This document shows, piece by piece, positions 14,236-22,271 of a stretch of DNA of 34,255 nucleotides. This stretch comes from JBIQLO01 sp044464175 (GTDB lineage: Bacteria; Planctomycetota; Phycisphaerae; Tepidisphaerales; Tepidisphaeraceae), in assembly GCA_044464175.1 (NCBI GenBank), contig JBIQLO010000010.1, positions 1-34,255 of the forward strand, read 5' to 3'. Each line of letters starts with the position of its first letter. Positions within the stretch are counted from its first letter, which is position 1. The notes below the pieces were generated by a model. It worked only from the letters and a program-made list of their open reading frames with translations, was not told where the DNA came from and did no database searches. A program made the position numbers and the translations under genes.

Positions 14236-15405
14236 ATGAAGAATGACGCTCCCATGACCTTTGCCGTGATCGGCTGCGGCGCGCTGGCGCGCGGGCAGCA
14301 TATCCCCAACATCGCCCGCTCGCCCAAGACGGTGCTGCAGGTCTGCTGCGACGTGTCGGATGAGGCGCTGGCCGAATGCCGTGACAAATTCGGCGCCCGG
14401 CGGGTGACCAAGGATTATCACGATGCGATCAATGACCCCCAGGTGCGGGCGATCTGCCTGGCGACGACGGAGAAGCTGCGGCTGCCGGTGATCGAGGCGG
14501 CCGCCAAGGCGGGCAAGCCGGTGTACGTGGAAAAGCCGCTGGCGCGCGAGCTGGCGGAGATGTATGAAATCCAGAAGGTCGTCCACCAGTCGGGCATTCC
14601 CTTTTGCGTGGGGCACAACCGGCGCAGCAGCCCGGCGATGATCGAGGGGCAGGCGATTTTCCGCAAACACATGACCGACCCGGCGCCCTGTGTGTGGCGG
14701 TGGGAGCGGGAGGGGGCGGACCGGCCGGATCTGGCCGATGAGGGACGGGCCTCGTTCAGCGTGCGGATCAACGACGACTGGCACAGCTGGAAGAAGTGGG
14801 TGTTCGACAAGCAGCAGGCCCCCCACGGGCCGATGCTGTTTGAGATGACGCATTTCACGGATGTGTGCAACTGGTTTTTGGCGGCCGAGCCGCTGGAGGT
14901 CTTCGCAATGGAGACGGGGATGCTCAACCACGCGATCATCATCCGCTACCGCACGGGGGAGATGGCGACGATCAACATGTGCGCCAATGGAACCTTCGCC
15001 TATCCCAAGGAGCTGTACGAGGCGATGGGCAACGGGGGCGTGGTGGTGGTGGACCACATGCTGGAGATTCGCACGGCGGGCATCGCCGATGCGCCGTTGC
15101 GGCGGACCTATCCGATGCTCAACGACCGGCATCCGAATATCGGGGCCGAGGGGGGATTGTACGGCTGGCTGGACAAGAAGCGGATGGCGTGCGATGAGGC
15201 GGTGCGGGAGGGAAATCCGCTGCTTCAGTTCACTGCCGAACCGGACAAGGGACACGCCCACGCGATCGGGCGGTTCGTGGACCAGATCAACGGCGTCGGG
15301 CCGGAGGTGTGCGGGGTGGACAGCGCGGTGCTGGCGACGCGAGTGGCGTTCGCGGCGATCCGTTCGGCCCATGAGCGGCGGGTTGTGGGGCTGGAGGAGA
15401 TTTAG
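14236..15405 (+). CDS. Gfo/Idh/MocA family oxidoreductase
   Basis: This 389-aa NAD(P)-dependent dehydrogenase-like protein has an N-terminal Rossmann fold (FAVIGCGALARGQHIPNI), the family EKPLA motif (VYVEKPLARELAEM) and an alpha/beta C-terminal substrate domain containing PMLFEMTHFTDVCNW. Members oxidise sugars, inositols or other polyols; this substrate is not evident. No signal peptide is present, so it acts in the cytosol. The ATG at 14236 is chosen; a second in-frame ATG lies at 14254, and codons upstream of 14236 do not resemble the family. It is divergent from the barrel/Rieske pair and converges on the enolase-superfamily gene, with a long hairpin between the two. Confidence 0.88.
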   Translation: MKNDAPMTFAVIGCGALARGQHIPNIARSPKTVLQVCCDVSDEALAECRDKFGARRVTKDYHDAINDPQVRAICLATTEKLRLPVIEAAAKAGKPVYVEKPLARELAEMYEIQKVVHQSGIPFCVGHNRRSSPAMIEGQAIFRKHMTDPAPCVWRWEREGADRPDLADEGRASFSVRINDDWHSWKKWVFDKQQAPHGPMLFEMTHFTDVCNWFLAAEPLEVFAMETGMLNHAIIIRYRTGEMATINMCANGTFAYPKELYEAMGNGGVVVVDHMLEIRTAGIADAPLRRTYPMLNDRHPNIGAEGGLYGWLDKKRMACDEAVREGNPLLQFTAEPDKGHAHAIGRFVDQINGVGPEVCGVDSAVLATRVAFAAIRSAHERRVVGLEEI

Positions 15406-15470
15406 TGCCGAACGCCGAACCGCAATGCTTCACTCCAGGGCACTCTTAATTTAATTCCGAAACCAATTCA

Positions 15471-15525
15471 AAATCCAAACATCCCAAAGGCGCGGAAACC
15501 CACGCACTTTGGGATGTTTGGATTT
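15471..15525. terminator. Long hairpin between convergent genes, probable bidirectional terminator
   Basis: Perfect 19-bp arms (AAATCCAAACATCCCAAAG, 15471-15489, and its complement at 15507-15525) enclose a 17-nt loop that can pair GCG with CGC. The A-rich foot of one arm becomes the T-rich foot of the other, so it can act on both strands between the convergent oxidoreductase and enolase-superfamily genes. Confidence 0.65.
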
Positions 15526-15573
15526 AGCATTTTGAACTTGTTGCGGATTTCGTAATTTGCCGGCCGATGGGCA

Positions 15574-16857
15574 TCAGATTTCCGACCCCAGTCCCACCGG
15601 GATGTTTTCCGGCAGGCGGTGCGTGCCATCGTGCGGCTCGAACAGTTCGGGCAGGCGACCGGCCCACTGGCTGTTGGCCTCCGGGGTGAACTGGGGGGAA
15701 TTCAGCTCCACGCCGTTGATCGTGGGGACGAAGGCGGCGAAGAGAGCCGAGTGGATGAAGGCATAGCCGGGATTGGTCAGGTCCTGCAGGGCCAGGAGCA
15801 TGTTGTGCTTTTTGGCCCAGGCGGCGGCGACCAGGGCGAAGCTGTGCCCCTTGCAGGTCTTCAAGGCCAGACCGTTCCATCCCTGCCTGGCCGCCTCCGG
15901 CAGCAGCGCCAGGCTGGTGAGGCCCTCATCCAGCAGGACGGGCTTGTGCCGGGTCACCTCGCCCCAGTCGAAGCGATTCTGGCGGATGTCCCGGCCGGTG
16001 GGCTGCTCCAGGTATTTCAGGGCGGCGAATGCCTGCTTGTCGAGGGTTTCGAGGCGGTTGAGGTAATCCAGCACGCTGTCGGCGTCGGGGTTGGCCTCGT
16101 TGCTGTCCACGCTGAGCCAGGGATCGGTCAAGCCCCAGCTACGGGCGGCCTGATAGACCTCGGCGGTGCGGGCGGCGTCGACGGCGCTGTCCTTGCCCAT
16201 AAGCTTCAATTTGAAGCAGTGGTAGCCGCGATCGACCACCCAGGGACGGACGTCGCGCTGCAGTTCATCGTTTTTGCCGACGATCAGCCACGCGGGGATC
16301 TGGCGGCGCGGGGGATGCTGGATCAGCTCCCCCACGGCCCGGGCGGCGCCGCGCCGGGGGAAGAGGTCATCGGCCGAGGGGATGGGGGCCGGCTCGTCGT
16401 AAAACTCAAAGGCGGATTTTCCCAGCGCGATGCCGGCGGCGTCGTGGATGGCCGCGTCAAAGGGGCTCAGGCACATGGCGCGGGCCAGGATGGGCAGTTC
16501 CGCGAAGCGCTCCGGCACGTCATGGCCGTGGCAGACGACGTTGTGGAGGCGCAGGCCCAGTTCCAGGGGGTGCAGCGGCTCGTTGTCGGCCAGGTGGTTG
16601 AGTCCTTCGGCGATGTCGCGGGTGAAGTCCTGCAGGATGGCGTCGCGCTGCTCGTGGGTGTATTTGGGGTCGGGCCAGGCCCACAGGTCGCTGAGGTAGA
16701 TCGAACCGCGTCCCTCGGCCTCCTTGCCGTCAACGCTGACGCGCACGGTGGCGCGGGCCTCGTTGATCTTCGTGATCGGGCCGGAACTGAGGACCAGCGG
16801 CGTCTTGAAGCGCTGGGGAAGGAATTCAACCTGGGCAGAAAGAATTTTTGCGTTCAT
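15574..16857 (-). CDS. Enolase-superfamily (mandelate racemase/muconate lactonizing-like) enzyme
   Basis: This 427-aa cytosolic protein has the enolase-superfamily capping domain followed by a modified TIM barrel. It carries a second-strand KxK (FKLKLMG, K216 and K218), metal ligands D251 (SVDSNEA), E284 (YLEQPT) and D310 (LLDEGLTS), and a last-strand lysine in ALKTCKG (K333 or K336). The Lys/Lys acid-base pattern fits the muconate lactonizing/dipeptide-epimerase-like subgroups, which abstract a proton next to a carboxylate. The substrate is unknown. The start at 16857 has AAAGGCGG just upstream; the extra 21 upstream codons look spurious. The gene is isolated between two long hairpins. Confidence 0.85.
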   Translation of the reverse strand: MNAKILSAQVEFLPQRFKTPLVLSSGPITKINEARATVRVSVDGKEAEGRGSIYLSDLWAWPDPKYTHEQRDAILQDFTRDIAEGLNHLADNEPLHPLELGLRLHNVVCHGHDVPERFAELPILARAMCLSPFDAAIHDAAGIALGKSAFEFYDEPAPIPSADDLFPRRGAARAVGELIQHPPRRQIPAWLIVGKNDELQRDVRPWVVDRGYHCFKLKLMGKDSAVDAARTAEVYQAARSWGLTDPWLSVDSNEANPDADSVLDYLNRLETLDKQAFAALKYLEQPTGRDIRQNRFDWGEVTRHKPVLLDEGLTSLALLPEAARQGWNGLALKTCKGHSFALVAAAWAKKHNMLLALQDLTNPGYAFIHSALFAAFVPTINGVELNSPQFTPEANSQWAGRLPELFEPHDGTHRLPENIPVGLGSEI

Positions 16858-16910
16858 CCGCCTTTTGTAACGGCAAAGGGGGCGGGAGGGAAATGCGGCG
16901 GGGCCAGGGC

Positions 16911-16976
16911 GTAAAAACATGAAACATGAAGACCTGAAGCAGCGCCGGGCGCTGCTTCAGGTCTTCATGTTTCATG
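16911..16976 (-). terminator. Very long perfect hairpin terminator of the aminotransferase gene
   Basis: Arms of 28 bp (16918-16945 and 16949-16976) are perfectly complementary around a 3-nt centre. They are followed on the minus strand by TTTTTAC. The hairpin starts 17 bp past the aminotransferase stop. A 28-bp perfect stem is far longer than a typical intrinsic terminator, though the T-run makes that role likely. Confidence 0.8.
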
Positions 16977-16993
16977 AGGGAATGTACCCTGAC

Positions 16994-18202
16994 CTACGCG
17001 GTTTTTTTCCGCGGATTGAGAGCGCGGTCGAGGTTGCGCATGGCCTGCTTGAGGCGCTGGTCGTTTTCGACCAGGGCGATGCGGACGTACCCTTCGCCGG
17101 CCTCGCCGAAGGCGCGGCCGGGAGAGAGAGCGACCTCGGCCTCATCCATCATGCGCAGGCAGAATTCGATGGTGCCTTCGCCCTTGAGGTGGTCGGGGTT
17201 GATTTTGGCCCAGACAAACATGCTGGCGCGGGGCTTTTCGTAGGTCCAGCCCAGTTTGTCCAGGCCGGCGCAGACGACATCGCGGCGGTGCTCGTAGATT
17301 TTGGCCTGCTCCTCGGGGAAATCGCCGTGCTCGCGCAAGGCGATGATGGAGGCGATCTGGATGGGGGCGAACATGCCGTAGTCGTAGTAGCCCTTGATCG
17401 TGGCCAGCGCCTTGACCATCTCGGAGTTGCCGCAGCAGAAGCCGCAGCGCCAGCCGGCCATGTTGTACCCCTTGCTCATGGTCGTGAACTCGACGCCCAG
17501 GTCCTTGGCGCCGGGAGCCGAGAGGAAGCTGGGGGCATGGTAGCCGTCGAAGCAGACATCGCCGTAGGCGAAGTCGCTGATGATCATGATCCCGCGACGG
17601 CGGCACATCTCGATGGCCCGCTCCCAGAAGCCGGGGTCAACGGTCATGGAGGTCGGGTTGTGCGGGTAGTTGAGGATCAGCAGCTTGGGGGTGGGATAGA
17701 GCCCCTCGATGACGCGCTCGATGCGGTCGAGAAAGGCGGCGTCGTTGCCCAGCGGCACGCGGATGACATTGGCGCCGGCCATGGCGACGGCATACAGGTG
17801 AATCGGGAAGGCCGGGTCGGGGACGATGGCGGTGTCGCCGGGGCCCAGCAGCGCCAGGCATAAGTGGCTGAACCCCTCCTTGGAGCCGATGGTGGCGATC
17901 ACCTCGGTCTCCGGGTCCAGCGTCACACCGTGTCGCTTTTCGTATTTTTTGGCTACCTCCCGGCGCAGCGCGGCCAGGCCGTTGGAGACGCTGTAGCGGT
18001 GGTTGCGCGGGTCGCGGGCCGCCTCGGCCAGCTTGGCGACCACCGACTCGGGAGTCGGGTCGGTCGGGTTGCCCATGCCCAGGTCGATGATGTCGATCCC
18101 GGCCACGCGCTTCTCATACTTCATCTTGTTGATGCGCCCGAACAGATACGGCGGAAGCCGGGCGATCCGCGTTGATACTTCGATGTTGAAAGGGGTGGAC
18201 AT
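16994..18202 (-). CDS. Class I/II PLP-dependent aminotransferase (AlaC/DapL-like)
   Basis: This 402-aa cytosolic enzyme is in the fold-type I aminotransferase family. It has GMGNPTDPTP near the N-terminus, RYSVSNGLAALR, NYPHNPTS (N178), SDFAYGDVCFDG (D210 and Y213) and the PLP-binding lysine K244 in TMSKGYNMAGWRCG, with a C-terminal arginine in YVRIALVEN. The style matches the group containing AlaC alanine transaminase and the LL-diaminopimelate aminotransferase relatives. I cannot separate these activities by eye. The start at 18202 follows a CAACAA-rich upstream region without a Shine-Dalgarno; a longer reading to 18256 runs through an intergenic repeat and is unlikely. The mRNA ends at the long hairpin downstream. 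Confidence 0.9.
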   Translation of the reverse strand: MSTPFNIEVSTRIARLPPYLFGRINKMKYEKRVAGIDIIDLGMGNPTDPTPESVVAKLAEAARDPRNHRYSVSNGLAALRREVAKKYEKRHGVTLDPETEVIATIGSKEGFSHLCLALLGPGDTAIVPDPAFPIHLYAVAMAGANVIRVPLGNDAAFLDRIERVIEGLYPTPKLLILNYPHNPTSMTVDPGFWERAIEMCRRRGIMIISDFAYGDVCFDGYHAPSFLSAPGAKDLGVEFTTMSKGYNMAGWRCGFCCGNSEMVKALATIKGYYDYGMFAPIQIASIIALREHGDFPEEQAKIYEHRRDVVCAGLDKLGWTYEKPRASMFVWAKINPDHLKGEGTIEFCLRMMDEAEVALSPGRAFGEAGEGYVRIALVENDQRLKQAMRNLDRALNPRKKTA

Positions 18203-18203
18203 T

Positions 18204-18260
18204 GGAGCTTGTTGTTTGTTTTTTGTTGTTGGTGATTGGAAAATACAGACAGCCAATCAC
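18204..18260. repeat. Intergenic repeat, copy A
   Basis: The gap before the aminotransferase gene holds TTGTTGTTTGT, TTTTTGTTGT, then GTGATTGG (18232-18239) inverted as CCAATCAC (18253-18260), then AGGAAC. The same short modules occur in a different order at 20545-20604. Confidence 0.45.
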
Positions 18261-18272
18261 AGGAACGAACCA

Positions 18273-19559
18273 TTAAGGTCGGGTGGCCGGGGCGGTGGCG
18301 GGCGCGGCCGCAGTCGCGGGCGCTGCTGCTGCCGGCGCTGCTACTGCCGGCGCCGTCGCTGTTGCCGGCGCGGCCGCGGTGGCCGGCTGCGTGGCGGGTT
18401 GGGTCGCCGGGGCGGTGGCTTCCGTCTTCTTCTTTTCCAGCAGTTCGCGGCGGATGGCGTCCTGATCCTTGATGACCGCCTGCTGCGCCTCCAGGCGCTG
18501 CTGGAACTGGTCGCGGAGGATCGGATCCTCGATCTTCATGGTCTGCAGGGCGGTCTGGGCCAGATGCTGGCGAAGCTGGTTGATGCGGGCCGACGTCCAG
18601 CGATCGATGAGCGTCTTGCGGACCGCCTCCTTCACATCCTCAAACTTCACCGCCTTGGGCGGGATGCGCCGCTCCAGTTTCAGCAGGTGATACGACCCCT
18701 CGGCCAGCACCGGATCGGAGACCTGCCCCACCTTCAGATCAAACGCCACGCGCTTGAATTCCTCCGGAATGTCCGTGGCGTTGCGGCTGAAGGCGGGCAA
18801 CTCGCCCCCCAGGGCGCGGGTCCGCTCGTTGCGGCTCATCTGCCGGGCCACCTGCTCGAACGATTCCCCGGCCTTCAGTTTCGCCCTGGCCTGGGCCACT
18901 TCCTGGAGGTTGGCCAGTTGAATGTGGCGCACGACCACCTTCTCACCGTACTGAGCCTTCCAGGCATCCTTCAGGTTCTCCTCGGTGATTTTAGGCATCT
19001 GGGAGACGGCCAGCTTGCGCAGGTAGGCGTTGGCCTCCATCACCAGGTCAAATTCCGGTTCGCTGATGTGCTGCTGGAGGAGAAACTGCTCCAGCAGCCG
19101 GGCATTCTGCCGCTCGATCTGGGCGCGAAGCTCATCGGCGCGTTTTTGATCCTTTTTCGCCAGCGCGTCATCCAGGTCCGCCTGGAGCTTGTCGTCGGCC
19201 CCCTGAAACATGTGGCTGACGGTCCAGCTTCGCTCCTGGGCGATATCCGCGTCGGTCACGCGCAGCCCGGCCTGGGTGGCCTGGCGCTTGGCCAGATCGA
19301 GCTGCACCAGATGCAGCAGCACGTTCAGCCCGTATGCCTTGAACAGGGGCCGCCGGAGCTGGCTCATCGTGATGGCATCCCCATCGACGCGTGCGACAAC
19401 CTCATCCGGCCGCGAGGTCGGAGCGGTGGCGGCAGGTTGAGATGCGGCCGCAGCGCCCCGGGCGTGCGGCGCGGGCGCCGGCCGCGACCCGGTTTGATTC
19501 GCGCACCCCCCCACCGCCAGCCCCAGACCGGCCCATAATCCAATCGATGCACACTTCAA
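18273..19559 (-). CDS. SurA/parvulin-type peptidyl-prolyl isomerase lipoprotein
   Basis: This 428-aa envelope protein has a lipoprotein leader (lipobox AVGGC, Cys19). An Ala/Pro-rich linker runs to residue 52 and a SurA-like N-terminal helical region (VARVDGDAITMSQLRR) follows to about 200. A parvulin domain spans about residues 207-297 (VVVRHIQLANLQEV, then GGELPAF and YHLLKLERR), followed by a helical segment. The last 48 residues (about 380-428) are an Ala/Pro/Thr tail built of APAT-type repeats. It probably assists folding of exported proteins. The start is TTG at 19559, with GGGAG 8 nt upstream; no ATG fits. Its own promoter lies about 30 nt upstream. Confidence 0.85.
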   Translation of the reverse strand: MKCASIGLWAGLGLAVGGCANQTGSRPAPAPHARGAAAASQPAATAPTSRPDEVVARVDGDAITMSQLRRPLFKAYGLNVLLHLVQLDLAKRQATQAGLRVTDADIAQERSWTVSHMFQGADDKLQADLDDALAKKDQKRADELRAQIERQNARLLEQFLLQQHISEPEFDLVMEANAYLRKLAVSQMPKITEENLKDAWKAQYGEKVVVRHIQLANLQEVAQARAKLKAGESFEQVARQMSRNERTRALGGELPAFSRNATDIPEEFKRVAFDLKVGQVSDPVLAEGSYHLLKLERRIPPKAVKFEDVKEAVRKTLIDRWTSARINQLRQHLAQTALQTMKIEDPILRDQFQQRLEAQQAVIKDQDAIRRELLEKKKTEATAPATQPATQPATAAAPATATAPAVAAPAAAAPATAAAPATAPATRP

Positions 19560-19586
19560 AGCTCAGACTCCCGGTGAATTGTGCCA

Positions 19587-19614
19587 AGTATCGGAACCGC
19601 GCCCAAGGTGTCAA
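19587..19614 (-). promoter_or_regulatory. Promoter of the isomerase gene
   Basis: A perfect TTGACA (19614-19609), a 16-nt spacer and GATACT (19592-19587, 4 of 6) lie about 30 nt before the TTG start, giving a short 5' leader that contains the GGGAG site. Confidence 0.6.
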
Positions 19615-19832
19615 GACAACGGAGGCTCCGGCGGCCGCTCCGATCAACCCGATGCGCCCGCGTATAGCGAAAGGCCTGGCCTCTGCAGCACGCCTGGCAC
19701 TTCCTGCGCGCGACGCGAAACCCGCATCCCTGCCTGCCGGTGGAAGCGGGATGGCGATGGTCGATCGGTTCAATGGAGGCTACCCACCCCCGGCGGGTGC
19801 GGCGCATCGTGGAATGGTGGTGAAACCGCCGG
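19615..19832. other. Gap between trpF and the isomerase gene, no gene recognised
   Basis: About 220 bp upstream of the isomerase promoter. Open frames cross it on both strands but none resembles a protein or has a good start. No hairpin with a T-run was seen after trpF. Confidence 0.4.
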
Positions 19833-20498
19833 CTAGGGTCCGGCGACGGCACGGGCGAAGGCGGCCATTTTTTCAACGGATTTGAGACCGGGAGCGCTCT
19901 CGATGCCGCTGCTGACGTCGACCGCCCAGGGATGGAGGCGCTGGATGACGGCGGCGACGTTGTCCGACGAGAGGCCGCCGGCGGCGATCAGGGGAGGAAG
20001 GCCCTCGAAGACGCCCTGTTCCCGCGCCTCGATGATGGTTTCCCAGTCATTGGCCTGGCCGCTGCCCCCGGGCAGCGGGCCGGCCGTCTCCAGCAGCAGC
20101 CCGCGCAGGTTCGTCAGTTGCAGGCGGGCAATCGCCTCGCGCCACCCCTCGAGGGTCCGGCGCAACTCGCCGCGCCGAACGTGCAGCGCCTTGAGAATGG
20201 GAATGGGATGCAACTCGGCGATCAGCTCGGGGGATTCATTTCCATGGAGCTGCGCCCAGCGCGCGCCGGTCTCGCCCAGGGTCTGGCGGATCTGCCCGGC
20301 CGACGCATTGACGAACAGCGCCACCGGCGTCACGAACGGCGGCAGCGCTTCGACAATCCCACGCGCCTGTTCCACCGTCAGATGGCGCGGCGAAGGGGGA
20401 TGAAAGACCAGCCCCACCGCGTCGGCCCCCAGTTCACCCGCCGCCCGGGCGTCGTCCTGGCGCGTCATGCCGCAGAATTTGATGCGCGTGCGCTGCAT
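19833..20498 (-). CDS. trpF: Phosphoribosylanthranilate isomerase
   Basis: The enzyme converts phosphoribosylanthranilate to CdRP in tryptophan synthesis. The 221-aa TIM-barrel protein has the catalytic cysteine in KFCGMT (C9), GADAVGLVFHPPSPRHL, the LHGNESPE block, AAGGLSSDNV and the phosphate-binding DVSSGIESAPG near the C-terminus; the length is typical. It is not next to other trp genes, so the pathway is dispersed in this genome. The ATG at 20498 has no Shine-Dalgarno; a TAGCAT hexamer lies 6 nt upstream, which could again mean a leaderless transcript, though the evidence is weaker than for tyrS. Confidence 0.95.
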   Translation of the reverse strand: MQRTRIKFCGMTRQDDARAAGELGADAVGLVFHPPSPRHLTVEQARGIVEALPPFVTPVALFVNASAGQIRQTLGETGARWAQLHGNESPELIAELHPIPILKALHVRRGELRRTLEGWREAIARLQLTNLRGLLLETAGPLPGGSGQANDWETIIEAREQGVFEGLPPLIAAGGLSSDNVAAVIQRLHPWAVDVSSGIESAPGLKSVEKMAAFARAVAGP

Positions 20499-20544
20499 GC
20501 CGTAATGCTAGCTGGTTGCCGGGGCAGAGGAAAGTTGGCATCTT

Positions 20545-20604
20545 CCTGGTGATTGGTTTTTTGTTGTCTGTTGTTTGTCGAATTGCACGCAACCAATAAC
20601 CAGG
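20545..20604. repeat. Intergenic repeat, copy B, with hairpin
   Basis: CCTGGTGATTGGTT (20545-20558) pairs with AACCAATAACCAGG (20591-20604) over 14 positions with one mismatch. The loop holds TTTTGTTGT and CTGTTGTTTGT, modules shared with copy A at 18204-18260. It lies between the divergent trpF and rhaB genes. Confidence 0.5.
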
Positions 20605-20629
20605 AACAATTATCCGTTGGAGAGGCATC

Positions 20630-22108
20630 ATGCGTTCGAATTTTCTGGCATTTGATCTGGGGGCCGAGAGCGGACGTGCGCTGCTGGGCACACTGGCCGA
20701 CGGACGGCTGACGCTGGAGGAGCGGCATCGCTTCGCCAACCCGACCGGCACACTCCACCGGCGGCTGCACTGGAACCTGCTGGGCCAATGGGAGCAGATC
20801 AAGGAGGGGCTGCGCCGCACGGCCGGCGTGAAGCTCGACGGCATCGGCGTGGACACCTGGGGCGTCGATTTTGGGCTGCTGGATGAGGCGGGACGGCTGC
20901 TGGACAACCCGGTCCATTACCGCGACCCCTGGACGGAGGGGGTGATGGAGCAGGCGTTTGCCCGCCTGGGACGCGAGCGGCTGTACGAAGTGACCGGGAT
21001 TCAGTTCATGCGCTTCAATACCCTGTTTCAGCTTCTGGCGATGCGAACGCACCGCCCGGATTTCCTGGAGCGGGCGCAGACCCTGCTGTTCATGCCGGAC
21101 CTGTTTCACCATCTCCTGACGGGCCAGAAAAAGAGCGAGCTGTCGATCGCCTCCACCAGCCAGATGATTGACGCCCGCTCGCGTAACTGGGCCGCCCCTT
21201 TGCTTGAGACACTGGAACTCCCCGCGCGCCTCCTGCCCGAGCTGGTCCCCTCCGGCACAGTGCTGGGAAGCGTACTTGAGGAAGTGGCGGCCGAATGCGG
21301 GGTTGCCCCGGTCCCGGTCATTGCCCCCGGCTGCCACGACACGGCCAGCGCGGTGGCGGCCGTCTCGGCCGAAGGGGCCGACTGGTGCTACATCAGTTCC
21401 GGCACCTGGTCGCTCATGGGGGTGGAACTCGAGCAGCCCATTCTCTCGGCCCAGGCAATGGCGCAAGGCTATACCAACGAACTGGGCCTGGGCGCTGCGG
21501 GCGGGGCCGCCACTCCCTCCGTGCGTTTCCTGAAAAACATCGCCGGCCTGTGGCTGGTGCAGGAATGTCGTCGGCAATGGCAGCGCGAGGGGAGCGACTA
21601 CACCTATGCCGAGCTAACCCAAATGGCCGCCCAGGCCGACACCTCCGCCCTGCTCAACCCGGACCATGCCGCGTTCCTGTTGCCGGGGGACATGCCGGAC
21701 AAGATCGCCCGGTTCTGCCGGGAGACCAACCAGACACCCCCCGCCACGCCTGGCCAGTTCATCCGCTGCTGCCTCCAAAGCCTGGCGCTGACCTACCGGC
21801 GTACGCTCGAGGGGCTGGAGGCGATTCTCGGCCGGCGGCTGGGCGTGATTCATGTGGTGGGCGGCGGCAGCCAGAACGAGCTGCTCAACCAGATGACGGC
21901 CGACGCCTGCGGGCGGCCGGTGCTGGCCGGTCCGGTGGAGGCAACGGCCATCGGCAATCTCCTGACCCAGGCCATCGCGGCCGGGCGGGTGGTCGACCGC
22001 GCCCAGGCCCGCGCCATCGTGCGGGCCAGCTTTCCGCTCGGCCGGCATGAACCACGCCAGGGCGGAATTTGGGATGAGGCATACGAGCGATACCAGCGGC
22101 TTTGCTGA
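20630..22108 (+). CDS. rhaB: Rhamnulokinase RhaB
   Basis: This 492-aa FGGY-family sugar kinase has the N-terminal ATP/sugar motif FLAFDLGAESGRALLG, the rhamnulokinase-type GIGVDTWGVDFGLLD and HYRDPWTEG. It also has IAPGCHDTASAV, the C-terminal FGGY-type ISSGTWSLMGVE and the adenosine-binding VVGGGSQNELLNQM. The DLGAESGR start and WGVDFGLLD are diagnostic for RhaB rather than other FGGY kinases. It phosphorylates L-rhamnulose in L-rhamnose breakdown. No isomerase or aldolase gene is visible in the window. GGAGAGG lies just before the ATG. It stands immediately upstream of the secreted-protein cluster, which suggests rhamnose-containing glycans are used, though this is inference. Confidence 0.93.
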   Translation: MRSNFLAFDLGAESGRALLGTLADGRLTLEERHRFANPTGTLHRRLHWNLLGQWEQIKEGLRRTAGVKLDGIGVDTWGVDFGLLDEAGRLLDNPVHYRDPWTEGVMEQAFARLGRERLYEVTGIQFMRFNTLFQLLAMRTHRPDFLERAQTLLFMPDLFHHLLTGQKKSELSIASTSQMIDARSRNWAAPLLETLELPARLLPELVPSGTVLGSVLEEVAAECGVAPVPVIAPGCHDTASAVAAVSAEGADWCYISSGTWSLMGVELEQPILSAQAMAQGYTNELGLGAAGGAATPSVRFLKNIAGLWLVQECRRQWQREGSDYTYAELTQMAAQADTSALLNPDHAAFLLPGDMPDKIARFCRETNQTPPATPGQFIRCCLQSLALTYRRTLEGLEAILGRRLGVIHVVGGGSQNELLNQMTADACGRPVLAGPVEATAIGNLLTQAIAAGRVVDRAQARAIVRASFPLGRHEPRQGGIWDEAYERYQRLC

Positions 22109-22131
22109 TGCAGGCGGTCTTTGTTGCAACG

Positions 22132-22168
22132 CGAAGCGGCCTCAGCAAGGCGGTCCGCAGGCTTTTTT
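22132..22168 (+). terminator. Possible terminator after rhaB
   Basis: A GC-rich stretch with imperfect pairing (GCGGCC with GGTCCGC) is followed by CAGGCTTTTTT (T-run 22163-22168). The stem has a bulge and is not convincing, but the T-run is followed at once by the next promoter. Confidence 0.35.
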
Positions 22169-22170
22169 CA

Positions 22171-22199
22171 TTGACAATTTTGTGGGAAAAAGCTAGCGT
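22171..22199 (+). promoter_or_regulatory. Promoter of the first prepilin-like gene
   Basis: A perfect TTGACA (22171-22176), a 17-nt spacer and TAGCGT (22194-22199) lie about 70 nt before the start codon. The -10 matches only 3 of 6. The other prepilin-like genes show similar TTGACA promoters. Confidence 0.5.
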
Positions 22200-22271
22200 A
22201 AAGGTCACCTGAGTTCCCGTCCCCCTTGCATACATTCCAATGTATGCCGGCAGTTTGAACGGAGCCAATTT

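Noticed and set aside
19402..19876. Minus-strand open frames crossing the gap between trpF and the isomerase gene
   Set aside because: They overlap trpF or the isomerase coding region and the clear TTGACA promoter, and do not resemble proteins.
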